Of a stretch of DNA of 64,000 nt, positions 36,659 to 45,287 are shown one piece after another; position 1 is the first letter of the stretch; each line of letters starts with the position of its first letter. The position numbers and the translations under genes are program-made. The notes below the pieces were generated by a model. The model was not told the origin of the DNA and made no database searches. It saw only the letters and a program-made list of their open reading frames with translations. Location of the stretch: assembly GCA_947175035.1 (NCBI GenBank), contig CAMWLG010000006.1:1-64000 (forward strand). The letters run 5' to 3'. The DNA comes from an uncultured Lachnospiraceae bacterium (GTDB lineage: Bacteria > Bacillota > Clostridia > Lachnospirales > Lachnospiraceae).

Positions 36659-36662
36659 AATA

Positions 36663-36683
36663 GTAACTATTCTGAATGGTTAC
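36663..36683 (+). other. Small hairpin after the kinase gene
   Basis: GTAACTAT / ATGGTTAC (one G-U pair), loop TCTGA. Weak T content follows; termination is possible but not clear. Confidence 0.35.
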
Positions 36684-36736
36684 ATATATTACTGAGGGAT
36701 GAAGGGTTTAAGGGACGAGCGGAGCGATTGAAAGAG

Positions 36737-38350
36737 ATGCAGCAAGAGACGACAGAGGATAACCGGCTGGGGGATGGTATGACCACGGCCGCCAATTGGA
36801 TAGTGCGAATCACAGGCACTGTGATTTTTCTTGTATTGACGTGGTATTCCCTTCGCTATACACAGTATATGATCGTGGGAGGGGACGAAATCGCCCACAA
36901 TGTAAAAGATTCTGTTGTGGGAAATTGTCTTGCTTTGGCGTTTGGGATATCATTGGCGGGATTGCTTTGGTTTTTTGCGAAGCGGGTGGCTGTCAGGATT
37001 CAAGAGAGGATCATGCGTGTTTGCGTGGCTTTCTCCGTGCTGTGGATCGGCGGATGGGGATATTGGTGGATCAGCGTTGTTGACAGACAGCCAGAGGGGG
37101 ACCAAGCATTTCTCTATGGTGCAGCCACCTATTTTTCCAAGGGAGATTTTGCTTTTTTGAAACCCGGAGGTTACTGTGGGCTCTGTCCTCACCAACTGCC
37201 ATTGATTGCGATGATAGAGCTTTTGTATCTGGTGGTCGGGCTGCATAATTATTTTGCCTGTCAAGTGGTGTGTACTCTTCTGGCGGCTGGGATTGTCTGG
37301 TTGGGATACCGGCTTCTCTGGGAAATGACACAGAACCCCGGCGCGGTCATCTTATACTCAATCGTCATGTTAGGATGTCTTCCGCTGATTTTCTATACAG
37401 GCTGGGTCTATGGGGATGTGCCAAGTATCTTTTTCACGATGTTGGCGGCATGGTCGCTGCTTCGATATGAGAGGACAGAACATGTGCGCTGGCTGACTGT
37501 GTTGGTGCTTGCAACGACATTTGCCTTGCTTGTGCGGCTTCATTCCGCTGTGTTTCTGATTGCGCTGTGCCTTGTGGGGGCTGTCTATATTTTGCGCAAA
37601 AAGGATTTAAAACTTTTAGCAGCGCTGGTGCTGGCGGTGATTTTGCCGATTATTGCCTACCAAGGTGTTTTCAAAATGTATGAAATTCGCTCCGGGCTGC
37701 CCCATGCAAAGGGGATGCCCTCATTGTCTTATATTTCCATGGGGATGCAGGATATCTATGACAGATGTGGATGGTACACTACCTATTGTGCCGAGGTGTT
37801 TGAAATGGCGGGGGACGATCCGGTGTTGGCGGCTGAAATCTCCAAGCAGGACATCGCTAAACGTCTTGAGGAGTTTCGGGCAGATCCGGCCTATGCATGG
37901 GGATTTTATCGGGAGAAGGTGCTGTCTCAGTGGAACGAGCCTCTGTACCAATCCCTGTATTTTGGCAATAAATTCCGTGTGCCGCTAAAGGAGGCACAGG
38001 CAGCCTTTGTTGACCGATTGAAGTTGGAGGCCTTCGATAATTTATTGCTTATATGTGACAGGATGCAGTTTGTGATCTACGTGGGGATAATTTTCTATTT
38101 TGTCTTGGCTGTGCGGGCAAAAAGCAATATTTTGCAGCATCTTATGGCGGTGACATTGATCGGTGGTTTTCTGTTCAGTATTATTTGGGAGGCCAAGGCG
38201 AGATATATCATGCCCTATTATGTGACAATGTTTCCCATAGCGGTCATGGGATATTGGGAGTTGGTAGGAAGAGCTGTGCAGATCAGGGAGAGGTTTGGGC
38301 AGAGGACGCAGATGGAGGAGGATGTGCCGCCTGTTGAGGAAGTGGCATAA
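36737..38350 (+). CDS. Multi-pass membrane glycosyltransferase-like protein (GT39/PMT fold)
   Basis: 537 residues with about 11 membrane helices. The first outer loop carries an acidic pair in GGDEIAHN, as in protein-mannosyltransferase/ArnT-fold enzymes that use lipid-linked sugars. A large soluble loop between residues 315 and 435 (MGMQDIYDRCGWYTTYC) is likely outside. It would transfer a sugar to protein or wall glycan on the outer face of the membrane. The start is uncertain: ATG 36737 or TTG 36728, both with modest ribosome sites. Acceptor unknown. Confidence 0.7.
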   Translation: MQQETTEDNRLGDGMTTAANWIVRITGTVIFLVLTWYSLRYTQYMIVGGDEIAHNVKDSVVGNCLALAFGISLAGLLWFFAKRVAVRIQERIMRVCVAFSVLWIGGWGYWWISVVDRQPEGDQAFLYGAATYFSKGDFAFLKPGGYCGLCPHQLPLIAMIELLYLVVGLHNYFACQVVCTLLAAGIVWLGYRLLWEMTQNPGAVILYSIVMLGCLPLIFYTGWVYGDVPSIFFTMLAAWSLLRYERTEHVRWLTVLVLATTFALLVRLHSAVFLIALCLVGAVYILRKKDLKLLAALVLAVILPIIAYQGVFKMYEIRSGLPHAKGMPSLSYISMGMQDIYDRCGWYTTYCAEVFEMAGDDPVLAAEISKQDIAKRLEEFRADPAYAWGFYREKVLSQWNEPLYQSLYFGNKFRVPLKEAQAAFVDRLKLEAFDNLLLICDRMQFVIYVGIIFYFVLAVRAKSNILQHLMAVTLIGGFLFSIIWEAKARYIMPYYVTMFPIAVMGYWELVGRAVQIRERFGQRTQMEEDVPPVEEVA

Positions 38351-38355
38351 TCCGC

Positions 38356-38384
38356 TTGAAATTCTATTTCAAAAAGGCTATAAT
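38356..38384 (+). promoter_or_regulatory. Promoter of rnpB
   Basis: TTGAAA (38356-38361), 17 bp, TATAAT (38379-38384), placing the start point close to the P1 stem at 38393. Confidence 0.8.
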
Positions 38385-38392
38385 GGCAGAGT

Positions 38393-38846
38393 GTAAGTAA
38401 GACAGACGATCGCGGCCGGGCACGAAAGTGTCCGGGTGAGGAAAGTCCGGGCTTCATAGGGCAGGATGCCGGATAACGTCCGGTGGAGGTGACTCCAAGG
38501 CCAGTGCAACAGAAATATACCGCCATTTGGGAGAAATCCCAAACAAAAAAGAAACGCGCAAGCGTTTTTGTAAGAAGAATGCGCTATGCGCATTCTTTGA
38601 ACGAAACACCTAGGTGTTTCGTTTGGTAAGGGTGGAAAGGCAGCTTAAGAGACTACCGTCCGTCCGGTAACGGGCGGAGCCATGTAAACCCCATCCGAAG
38701 CAAGACCAAAACGAAAGCGACAGGTCGGCCCGGCCTGCTTTCAGGTGGGTCGCTGGACGCGGCTGGTGACAGTCGTGCTAGATAGATGATCGTCCGGGGA
38801 TCAGTGTGATCCCTTTGACATAACCCGGCTTATCGTCTTGCTTACA
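38393..38846 (+). ncRNA. rnpB: RNase P RNA with expanded P12 region
   Basis: Catalytic RNA that trims tRNA 5' ends. Conserved blocks are present: GAGGAAAGTCCGGGCT (P4 5' side), the CAGTGCAACAGAAA segment, GGTAAGGGTGGAAAGG, AAACCCCATCCGAAGCAAG, and the closing GACATAACCCGGCTTA (P4 3' side, P1). P1 pairs 38393-38397 and onward with about 38832-38845. The total is about 454 nt, longer than the usual 350-400. The excess is in the P12 area, where four consecutive hairpins occur: 38526-38543 (GAAA loop), 38552-38567 (GCAA loop), 38575-38597, and 38600-38623. Exact ends are estimates. Confidence 0.95.
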
Positions 38847-38916
38847 CATTTTTACATTAAAAAAGCAGTATTTTGTGGATAATTATTTATACAATCAAAT
38901 TGGATGGAAATTGCAG

Positions 38917-38949
38917 GACCGGGCCCTAACAGGGGTTCCGGTCTATTTT
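38917..38949 (+). terminator. Terminator downstream of rnpB
   Basis: GACCGG (38917-38922) / CCGGTC (38938-38943) with inner CCCT / AGGG, followed by TATTTTTTG. It lies between rnpB and the protease ribosome site, so it could also act as an attenuator for that gene. Confidence 0.75.
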
Positions 38950-38970
38950 TTGCAGGAGGGAAGCAATAGG

Positions 38971-39711
38971 ATGAAAAGAGGGATTGTGGCAGGGATATTA
39001 GCGCTTGCACTTTTGTTGGTGGGAGCCACGGTATTATGGAAGCGGCAGGAGCCGGAAGCACAGGAGACAGAGGTGCAGAAGGCTGAGGCGCAGGAGCCGG
39101 ATGAAAGGGCTATGCAGGCGGACGTGGCAATCCGTGTGGTGCAGAGCGGGTCAGATGCGCTGGCGGCTTGCGGGAGCGGTGTAATCTTTGAGGTGTCGGA
39201 GAATATGCTTTGGATTGTGACTGCGGGGCATGTGTTGGGGCAGGCGGATGCAGAGAATCACGTGTATGTGGATTTTTCGAGTGTGTGGGATGCTGGGGAG
39301 ACCATGACGGCGCAATGCACCAACTATGATGTTTCGACGGAGGCTGACCTGGCGTTTTTGTGTCTGGGGCGGGAGGAGATTCCGGAAGAGGTGTGGTATG
39401 AACTGAGAGCCGTGGAAAAGGACAAGGAAAGCTATGACGCGCTTCAGGCATCGGATCAGGTGCATGTATCAGGGTATCGGGAAGGCAGTTTGTTCGTTTG
39501 CGAGGGGACTTTGGAGGAATTTTGGATTTATGTGGAGGATTTTGAACAATATATGATGCTGGCAAAGTGTGAGCTCTACCCAGGGATGTCAGGGGGAGGT
39601 CTCTATGACGAGGCAGGGCATCTGATCGGTATTGCCTGTGGGAATAATGAACAGGGAGAGGTGGTGGCAGTGCCGCTGCATGTGGTGGAGGCGCGGTTTG
39701 AGGATTTTTAA
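38971..39711 (+). CDS. Membrane-anchored trypsin-like serine protease
   Basis: 246 residues. An N-terminal membrane helix (about 5-24) is followed by a Glu/Ala/Gln-rich linker and a compact chymotrypsin-fold domain with the triad visible: His in TAGHVLG, Asp in EADLAFL, Ser in GMSGGGLYD. No PDZ domain follows, unlike HtrA. It should act outside the membrane. ATG 38971 has AGGAGGG 10 bp upstream; the frame is open back to 38875, but that part overlaps the terminator. No operon partner. Confidence 0.85.
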   Translation: MKRGIVAGILALALLLVGATVLWKRQEPEAQETEVQKAEAQEPDERAMQADVAIRVVQSGSDALAACGSGVIFEVSENMLWIVTAGHVLGQADAENHVYVDFSSVWDAGETMTAQCTNYDVSTEADLAFLCLGREEIPEEVWYELRAVEKDKESYDALQASDQVHVSGYREGSLFVCEGTLEEFWIYVEDFEQYMMLAKCELYPGMSGGGLYDEAGHLIGIACGNNEQGEVVAVPLHVVEARFEDF

Positions 39712-39850
39712 CACTTTTACACGAAAAATAAAAAACTCGACAACTTATAAGCAATATACTATAATACAATCATCTTAATTCAAGTTGTTTTCTATGGCGA
39801 TTCTGCCAGGGCGACAAAGCCTTTTTCCACTTGAATCAATAGAATAAAAG

Positions 39851-40162
39851 ATGAAGGAATTGTTCAAAGGGCGGGAATTTTCCAATTTATCTGTGGAGAC
39901 GGCAAGGACGATTGCCATCATGACAGATAACACGAGGGTTCTTGAAAAAATAGAGCACAACGAGAATAACGAGAAAGGGGAGGTCAATATGTGTCAGGCG
40001 TGGGATGAGATTATGGAGGAATGCAAGGCTGAGGGGATGGAGCAGGAGCGTGTGTCTTCCATTCGAACTTTGAAAGCAAATTTAGATATGACAACAGAAC
40101 AGGCTATGAAGGTGCTCAATATTCCAGAGAATATGTTTGCGTATTATTTACAGTTTGTATAA
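39851..40162 (+). pseudogene. Remnant of an Rpn/PD-(D/E)XK transposase-like nuclease
   Basis: 103 residues matching only the C-terminal part of Rpn-family proteins (a linker, then MCQAWDEIMEECKAEGMEQER and a helical tail), which are normally about 300 residues with an N-terminal nuclease core. The nuclease core (D-E-Q-K region) is absent; upstream bases 39712-39850 show no matching frame. Such genes are abundant and often decayed in Lachnospiraceae. It may be an untranslated relic; a separate helical product cannot be excluded. Confidence 0.65.
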
Positions 40163-40395
40163 GATGTAAAATCAGTCATAAGGGTAAAGAACCATTTGAA
40201 AAAATGCATGTTATGTACCAATACTATCAATGGACGAATTAAAAATGTGTTAGCAAAGGCGCAAGGAACAGTAAATTATAAACCATGCGTCTTTTTGGTG
40301 TTTAAAAGAAGAAACAATGAGCAAATATAATTTGGATTCGAATATATAGAACGCCTTCACAGAGCAGCCCCTCCCCTGTTTACAGTAAATAGGTG
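40163..40395. other. AT-rich gap without recognisable feature
   Basis: Between the Rpn remnant and the SPFH promoter I see no gene, RNA or repeat. It may be further decayed mobile DNA. Confidence 0.4.
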
Positions 40396-40434
40396 TTGAC
40401 AAAATAAAATCCTTTTGATATCATAATGATATCA
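40396..40434 (+). promoter_or_regulatory. Promoter and 19-bp palindromic operator of the SPFH unit
   Basis: TTGACA (40396-40401) is followed after 17 bp by a -10 box (TATCAT, 40419-40424) that lies inside the perfect palindrome TGATATCATAATGATATCA (40416-40434). A repressor bound here would block RNA polymerase; the RHH protein encoded downstream is the natural candidate. Confidence 0.7.
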
Positions 40435-40478
40435 GAAATGTTGACGTAATACAAATTACCAGACGGGAGGATAAAGTG

Positions 40479-41501
40479 ATGGAAGAGAAGATTTACACAA
40501 CCAAGAAAAATGGAATGATTGCGTTGTTGGCAGTGATAGTTGCCTATGCGTTGGCGATATGGGCGATTATCTATGGCGGGATTCAGATGGATCAGGGCAA
40601 GGGCGGCTTCGGAGTGCTGCTCGCGATCGGGATTATTGTATGCTTTGTGGGCTGGATTCCCCTTTGTGGCCTGAAGATTCTTGGGCCGCAGGAAGCGCTG
40701 GTATTGACTCTGTTTGGACGTTATATCGGCACGCTGAAGGAGGCGGGCTTCTATGTCGTGAATCCTTTTTGTACTGCGGTGAATCCTGCGGCGCGCACCA
40801 AACTTGCCCAGAGCGGCGACACCCAGCCTAAGCCTGCGGCAATCAGTCTTTCGGCGGATGGAACGTCGGTCTCGGTGGAAGCGGTCGGCAAGAAGATTTC
40901 GTTGAAGGCGATGACGCTGAGCAATGGCAGGCAGAAGATTAACGATTGTCTCGGCAATCCGGTGGAGATAGGGATCGCGGTGATTTGGCGCGTGACAGAC
41001 ACGGCGAAGGCGGTCTTTAACGTGGACAATTACAAGGAATATCTGTCTTTGCAATGCGATAGTGCTCTTCGCAATGTCGTGCGCATTTATCCTTATGACG
41101 TGGCGCAGAATGTGGACACCACGGGGGACGGCATGGCGGACGAGGGGAGTCTTAGGGGTTCGGCGGAGATCGTGGCTGCCCGCATCAGGGATGAGATTCA
41201 GAGCAAAGTAAACGAGGCGGGACTTGAGATTCTGGAGGCGAGGATCACCTATCTCGCATATGCACCGGAGATTGCGTCTGTCATGCTGCAGCGTCAGCAG
41301 GCATCCGCGATTGTTGACGCGCGGAAGATGATTGTGGACGGTGCAGTAGGCATGGTGGAGATGGCATTGGAGCGTCTGAATGAGAAGCAGACAGTGCAGC
41401 TTGATGAAGAGCGTAAGGCGGCAATGGTATCCAATCTGCTTGTGGTTCTGTGCGGCAACCATGACGCTCAACCCATTGTGAACTCGGGAAGCTTGTACTG
41501 A
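40479..41501 (+). CDS. SPFH/band-7 domain membrane protein
   Basis: 340 residues. Two N-terminal membrane helices (about 12-36 and 44-66) precede an SPFH domain ([25 protein letters not shown], then [22 protein letters not shown]) and a helical tail beginning about residue 230 that should drive ring formation. SPFH proteins form large cages that corral membrane patches and proteases. GGGAGG lies 8 bp before ATG 40479. Its stop overlaps the start of the RHH gene. The same pair occurs in many Firmicutes and Actinobacteria. Confidence 0.88.
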   Translation: MEEKIYTTKKNGMIALLAVIVAYALAIWAIIYGGIQMDQGKGGFGVLLAIGIIVCFVGWIPLCGLKILGPQEALVLTLFGRYIGTLKEAGFYVVNPFCTAVNPAARTKLAQSGDTQPKPAAISLSADGTSVSVEAVGKKISLKAMTLSNGRQKINDCLGNPVEIGIAVIWRVTDTAKAVFNVDNYKEYLSLQCDSALRNVVRIYPYDVAQNVDTTGDGMADEGSLRGSAEIVAARIRDEIQSKVNEAGLEILEARITYLAYAPEIASVMLQRQQASAIVDARKMIVDGAVGMVEMALERLNEKQTVQLDEERKAAMVSNLLVVLCGNHDAQPIVNSGSLY

Positions 41502-41698
41502 TGGCTGAGAAGAAACAGATTCCCCTTCGCCTGTCTGAGAAGTTGTATGCCGATATTGCCGCGTGGGCAGAAGACGATTTTCGCTCTGTGAACGGACAGA
41601 TTGAATATCTGTTGTCGGAGTGTGTCAGACAGCGCAAGAAGGATGGGAAATATGTGTCGGAGGAGATTGACGTGCCGCCCAAATTGGATATTCACTAG
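41501..41698 (+). CDS. Arc-like ribbon-helix-helix DNA-binding protein
   Basis: 65 residues. KQIPLRLSEKLYADIAAWA followed by DDFRSVNGQIEYLLSECVRQ is the beta-strand/helix/helix pattern of Arc/MetJ repressors (RSVNGQIEYLL is the Arc-type second helix). It overlaps the SPFH stop by one base. RHH dimers bind short palindromes, and a 19-bp palindrome covers the promoter of this unit, so autoregulation is likely. Alternatively it may act as an antitoxin-like partner. Confidence 0.85.
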   Translation: MAEKKQIPLRLSEKLYADIAAWAEDDFRSVNGQIEYLLSECVRQRKKDGKYVSEEIDVPPKLDIH

Positions 41699-41706
41699 GG
41701 GGATAG

Positions 41707-42192
41707 ATGATGAGAAAATTATACATTACCAGATGGCACATCGCGATTGAGGTTGTGTCTTATGCGCTGATCGCCGCGTCGTTTATCGTGGCAGTCATGG
41801 GATTGTTTACCCTGCCCGATCGGATTCCAACCCACTATGATTTGGCGGGCAACGTAGATGGCTACGGCTCGCCCGCCAACCTTTTTGTCATGCCTGTCAC
41901 CATGTTCATCAGCAATTTGGTGATCAGCCTGATTGCGCATTTTATGAATCCGGGTCTGTGGAACATGCCTTTTAAGATTCATCCCGCCAGAAAAATCGCA
42001 GTGTATCGGGATATCGTGTCTATGTATATGTGGATAGAATTGGAGATAGCGATTTTTAATCTGGTGTTTGTTGTCATGTGCTATACCCAGAGGATGGGTG
42101 GAATCATGACTCTCGCAATCATTTTTGTGATAGCTCCTTTGATTACAGTTATTTGCTGTTCGGTTTTGGCTGCACGGCATAATAAACAGTAA
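41707..42192 (+). CDS. DUF1648-domain membrane protein
   Basis: 161 residues, four membrane helices. The segment LPDRIPTHYDLAGNVDGYGSP is the DUF1648 hallmark, also seen in SdpI-type immunity proteins. AGGGGG precedes the ATG, 8 bp after the RHH gene, so it is probably co-transcribed. Function unknown; membrane-protection roles are known for SdpI relatives only. Confidence 0.8.
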   Translation: MMRKLYITRWHIAIEVVSYALIAASFIVAVMGLFTLPDRIPTHYDLAGNVDGYGSPANLFVMPVTMFISNLVISLIAHFMNPGLWNMPFKIHPARKIAVYRDIVSMYMWIELEIAIFNLVFVVMCYTQRMGGIMTLAIIFVIAPLITVICCSVLAARHNKQ

Positions 42193-42355
42193 CTGTTACT
42201 AATAACAAACTAAATCATCCTTTAAATTGCTAATTTCTCCAAAATGTGATATGCTGTATAATACGTGGGGATTGTTGTCTATAAGAACGAGCATGGATCA
42301 TTCAATCCGCGATAGATGACACAATTTATACTGCTGAATTGAGAAGGAAAGAAGG
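42193..42355 (+). promoter_or_regulatory. Gap with TATAAT before the aldo-keto reductase
   Basis: A palindrome AGTAACTGTTACT stands just after the preceding stop, and TATAAT (42257-42262) lies about 95 bp before the next start. The -35 box is not convincing. Confidence 0.4.
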
Positions 42356-43405
42356 ATGAAGTTTATGAGAGAGGTTACACTTGGTTCCACGGGAATTACC
42401 ACTGTGCAGAATGCTTTTGGTGCTCTGCCGATACAGCGGACGGACATGGGGACGGCAAAGGAGATTCTGCGCAGGGCTTATGAGGGCGGTATGCGCTTTT
42501 TTGACACGGCCAGGGCCTACAGTGACAGCGAGGAAAAGCTGGGCGAGGCTTTTGGTGATATGTGGGAAGAGGGACAGCGAGACGAGTTCTTCATTGCCAC
42601 CAAGACCATGGCGAAAACGCCGGAGGAGTTCTGGGAGCAGTTGGAGACCTCTCTGAGAAATCTGCGCACGGATTACATAGATATCTACCAATTCCACTGT
42701 GTGAATCAATGCTTTGCCCCTGGGGACGGTACGGGGATGTACGAGTGTATGCTGGAGGCGAAAGCACAGGGGAAGATTCGCCATATCGGCGTGACGGCAC
42801 ACAAGATTGAGGTTGCTTTTGACTGTGTAAAATCCGGTCTGTACGAGACATTACAGTTCCCGTTTAGCTATCTTTCCTCCGAGAAGGAGATAGAGCTGGT
42901 GCGAAAATGTAAGGAAGCGAACATGGGATTTATTGCCATGAAGGGGCTTGCGGGCGGTTTGATTCGCAACGCGCGGGCTGCTATGGCGTTTATATGTCAG
43001 TTTGACAATGTGCTGCCCATCTGGGGGATTCAGAGGATGGAGGAGCTTGAGGAGTGGTTGGAGTTTATGGAGCACCCGCCTGTTCATGATGATGAGGTGA
43101 AAGCTTTTATTGAGAAGGAACAGAAGGAGCTTGCCGGAGATTTCTGTAGAGGGTGCGGTTATTGCATGCCCTGTCCTGCGGGAATCATGATTAACCAGTG
43201 TGCCAGAATGTCACTTATGCTGCGCCGTGCGCCTGCGGGGAACTGGCTGTCAGGGAGCATGCAGGCGGAGATGGCAAAGATTGAGGATTGCTTAAACTGC
43301 GGGCAATGTAAGACGAAGTGTCCCTACGAGCTCAACACGCCGGAGCTTTTGCGGAAGAATCTGGAAGATTACAAGCTTGTGCTTGCAGGCAAGGTACAAG
43401 TATAA
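42356..43405 (+). CDS. Aldo-keto reductase with C-terminal ferredoxin domain
   Basis: 349 residues. The TIM-barrel AKR tetrad is recognisable: Asp and Tyr in DTARAYSDSE, Lys in ATKTM, His in YQFHCVN. From about residue 265, CRGCGYCMPCP and CLNCGQCKTKCP supply two 4Fe-4S clusters. Such fused enzymes are common in anaerobes and likely pass electrons between ferredoxin and a carbonyl substrate; the substrate is unknown. Overlapping frame noise at its 3' end is not a gene. The next gene begins 14 bp later. Confidence 0.9.
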   Translation: MKFMREVTLGSTGITTVQNAFGALPIQRTDMGTAKEILRRAYEGGMRFFDTARAYSDSEEKLGEAFGDMWEEGQRDEFFIATKTMAKTPEEFWEQLETSLRNLRTDYIDIYQFHCVNQCFAPGDGTGMYECMLEAKAQGKIRHIGVTAHKIEVAFDCVKSGLYETLQFPFSYLSSEKEIELVRKCKEANMGFIAMKGLAGGLIRNARAAMAFICQFDNVLPIWGIQRMEELEEWLEFMEHPPVHDDEVKAFIEKEQKELAGDFCRGCGYCMPCPAGIMINQCARMSLMLRRAPAGNWLSGSMQAEMAKIEDCLNCGQCKTKCPYELNTPELLRKNLEDYKLVLAGKVQV

Positions 43406-43419
43406 CAAGAGGTGTTATT

Positions 43420-44526
43420 ATGGTAGAATCAGATAAAAGTAAAATTGATAATGCGGTGAGCCAATTGGAGGAGTGGTTGAGTGACCCGAGGGAGTTGGGG
43501 AAAAAGCCCTCCAAGGTCGAGTATGTGGAATCCTTTGAGGATGAGGACGGCATCAGCTGCATGATTTTTAAATTCAAGAAGTCCATGCTTTCAAAGTGGA
43601 TGTTGGGCATTGTCAGCGAATCCGGCGTGTTCAGTCATATGAAGGAATTTGACGGCGGCAGAGCGAGGCAGGACGCTGAGGAATGTTTGACTTTTTTGAA
43701 AAATTATTGGAAGAACCTTGCGGCGCAACAGGCGGGGACGGAGAATCAGGAATACGAGGAGCGTAAGGGCACTTTCTCTGGCTTTGTGCTTTTGTCGGGC
43801 AAATCCTGGGACAAGGAGCAGATCAAGAGGGATTTGAAGACGGACTGGGGGATTGACCCGGAGTATGACGAGGGTGACGATAGTTATGACAGGGAAGGTG
43901 ACGGCTGTGACGCCATGATCTTTGAATTGGGAAGCCAGCGTGTTGTGCTGGGCTTTATGGATGTTCCGGTGCCAGGCGGGGAGGCGGAGCAGAACGCAGC
44001 ATACAATTATATGTGGAAGGATGCCGTGGAGGTGACCAAGACCCATCAGGCACAGATCATGGTGGCCGTGTTGGGGGAGCATGAGGATGTCAAGCAGGAC
44101 GGAGTATTGTTTGTGAAGCTGGTGGCAAGTCTCTGTAAACAACCTAACGCGATCGGCGTCTACACCAATGGCGTGGTGTACGAGCCTAAGTTCTATTTTG
44201 CCATGAAAGAATTCATAGAAAAAGGACTTTATCCTTTGCTGGGTTTGGTGTGGTTTGGGATGCTTCGCTCAGAGAAGGGGATTCATCTGTATACTTATGG
44301 GATGAATACTTTTGGCAAGGATGATATGGAGATTTTGGACACAACGGAGGATATCCAGACCGTGAAGGATTTTCTGATCGACATTGCCGGTTATTGCATT
44401 GATCAGGACGTGGTTCTCCATGACGGGGAGACCATTGGGCTGTCCGCCGACCAGCGCTGCAGGATTACCAAGAGTCCCGGCGTCTGCGTGGAGGGGGAGA
44501 CTTTGAAGATTGTCTACAGCGAGTAG
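43420..44526 (+). CDS. DUF4261-like protein
   Basis: 368 residues, cytoplasmic, acidic. The C-terminal 230 residues (GFVLLSGKSWDKEQIKRDL, QIMVAVLG, NAIGVYTNGVVYEPKFY) resemble DUF4261, a domain found alone or beside other small uncharacterised domains; the N-terminal 120 residues are a separate unit. AAGAGG fits ATG 43420; the open frame back to 43318 overlaps the reductase and is rejected. Possibly co-transcribed with the reductase. Function unknown. Confidence 0.7.
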   Translation: MVESDKSKIDNAVSQLEEWLSDPRELGKKPSKVEYVESFEDEDGISCMIFKFKKSMLSKWMLGIVSESGVFSHMKEFDGGRARQDAEECLTFLKNYWKNLAAQQAGTENQEYEERKGTFSGFVLLSGKSWDKEQIKRDLKTDWGIDPEYDEGDDSYDREGDGCDAMIFELGSQRVVLGFMDVPVPGGEAEQNAAYNYMWKDAVEVTKTHQAQIMVAVLGEHEDVKQDGVLFVKLVASLCKQPNAIGVYTNGVVYEPKFYFAMKEFIEKGLYPLLGLVWFGMLRSEKGIHLYTYGMNTFGKDDMEILDTTEDIQTVKDFLIDIAGYCIDQDVVLHDGETIGLSADQRCRITKSPGVCVEGETLKIVYSE

Positions 44527-44554
44527 GTGACAGACAGCCTCGGTATACCAGAGG

Positions 44555-45283
44555 TTACATATCTTTTCTGTTAAGAATATTGCTGCCAAGCAGTGTAAAG
44601 ACTGCAATATAGAGAATACAAGTGATCACAAAGGGGACATATCCGGTTTCGTTCAGCTCCTGAGGGGAGTTGGAGTTCATGCCGTAGGCCATGAGGGAGT
44701 AGGGCCAGATATGTCCCATATCTTTTGCCAGAAAGACAAGTCCGGACAGCCCGCCGCACAGGGCGATTGCCACGGGGAGGGCAAAACTCCTGATAAAGAG
44801 GGAGATTGTCAGTTGGAGCGACGCCATGACGATGCCGCCCAGCGTCCCGAACAGGCACCAGATGATCAATTCCCTGAGGGGGAGGGGTGCGTTCATGCCG
44901 ATGAGTTTTCCGGACAGGATGAAGAGCAGACCGATCCAGATCTCGCTGAGCAAAATCATCAGCCCTACACAGGCCAGCTTGGCGATGAATATTTTATGCT
45001 TGGATATGGGCATGGACAGCAGCTTATTCCAATTATGGCAGTTCTCCTCAAGACGCATGATGTAGGAACAGTAGATGCCCACCATGATAGGCAGGAAAAA
45101 ATAATCTGTAAATAGCGTGTGCTGTGTCCAAAGGCTGTACCATTCGCTCTCGAGGATCTCGATGTTGCCCAGATAATTGAGCGTCCCCAAAAGGGCGGGA
45201 ATGATCGGCATGAAGCCGAACGCCAGCCAGATGGGGGTGCGTTTTAATTTCTTGGTTTCTGTTTTGATTAATTTTAGTATCAT
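44555..45283 (-). CDS. ABC-2 permease, lantibiotic-immunity type (subunit 2)
   Basis: 242 residues, six membrane helices, resembling LanG/EpiG/MutG permeases (KLKRTPIWLAFGFMPIIPALLG, WNKLLSMPISKHKIFIAKL). ATG 45283 follows AAAGGAG; the upstream ATG at 45322 overlaps the preceding gene. It is the third gene of a minus-strand ATPase-permease-permease operon that should expel or keep out a membrane-active peptide. Confidence 0.82.
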   Translation of the reverse strand: MILKLIKTETKKLKRTPIWLAFGFMPIIPALLGTLNYLGNIEILESEWYSLWTQHTLFTDYFFLPIMVGIYCSYIMRLEENCHNWNKLLSMPISKHKIFIAKLACVGLMILLSEIWIGLLFILSGKLIGMNAPLPLRELIIWCLFGTLGGIVMASLQLTISLFIRSFALPVAIALCGGLSGLVFLAKDMGHIWPYSLMAYGMNSNSPQELNETGYVPFVITCILYIAVFTLLGSNILNRKDM

Positions 45284-45287
45284 ATAC

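Noticed and set aside
36663..36683. GTAAC...GTTAC hairpins as a dispersed repeat family
   Set aside because: Similar short motifs occur near 26,661 and 42,188, but they are too short and too different to call a repeat.
43318..43419. N-terminal extension of the DUF4261-like frame
   Set aside because: It overlaps the 3' end of the aldo-keto reductase in another frame and lacks a ribosome site; ATG 43420 has AAGAGG.
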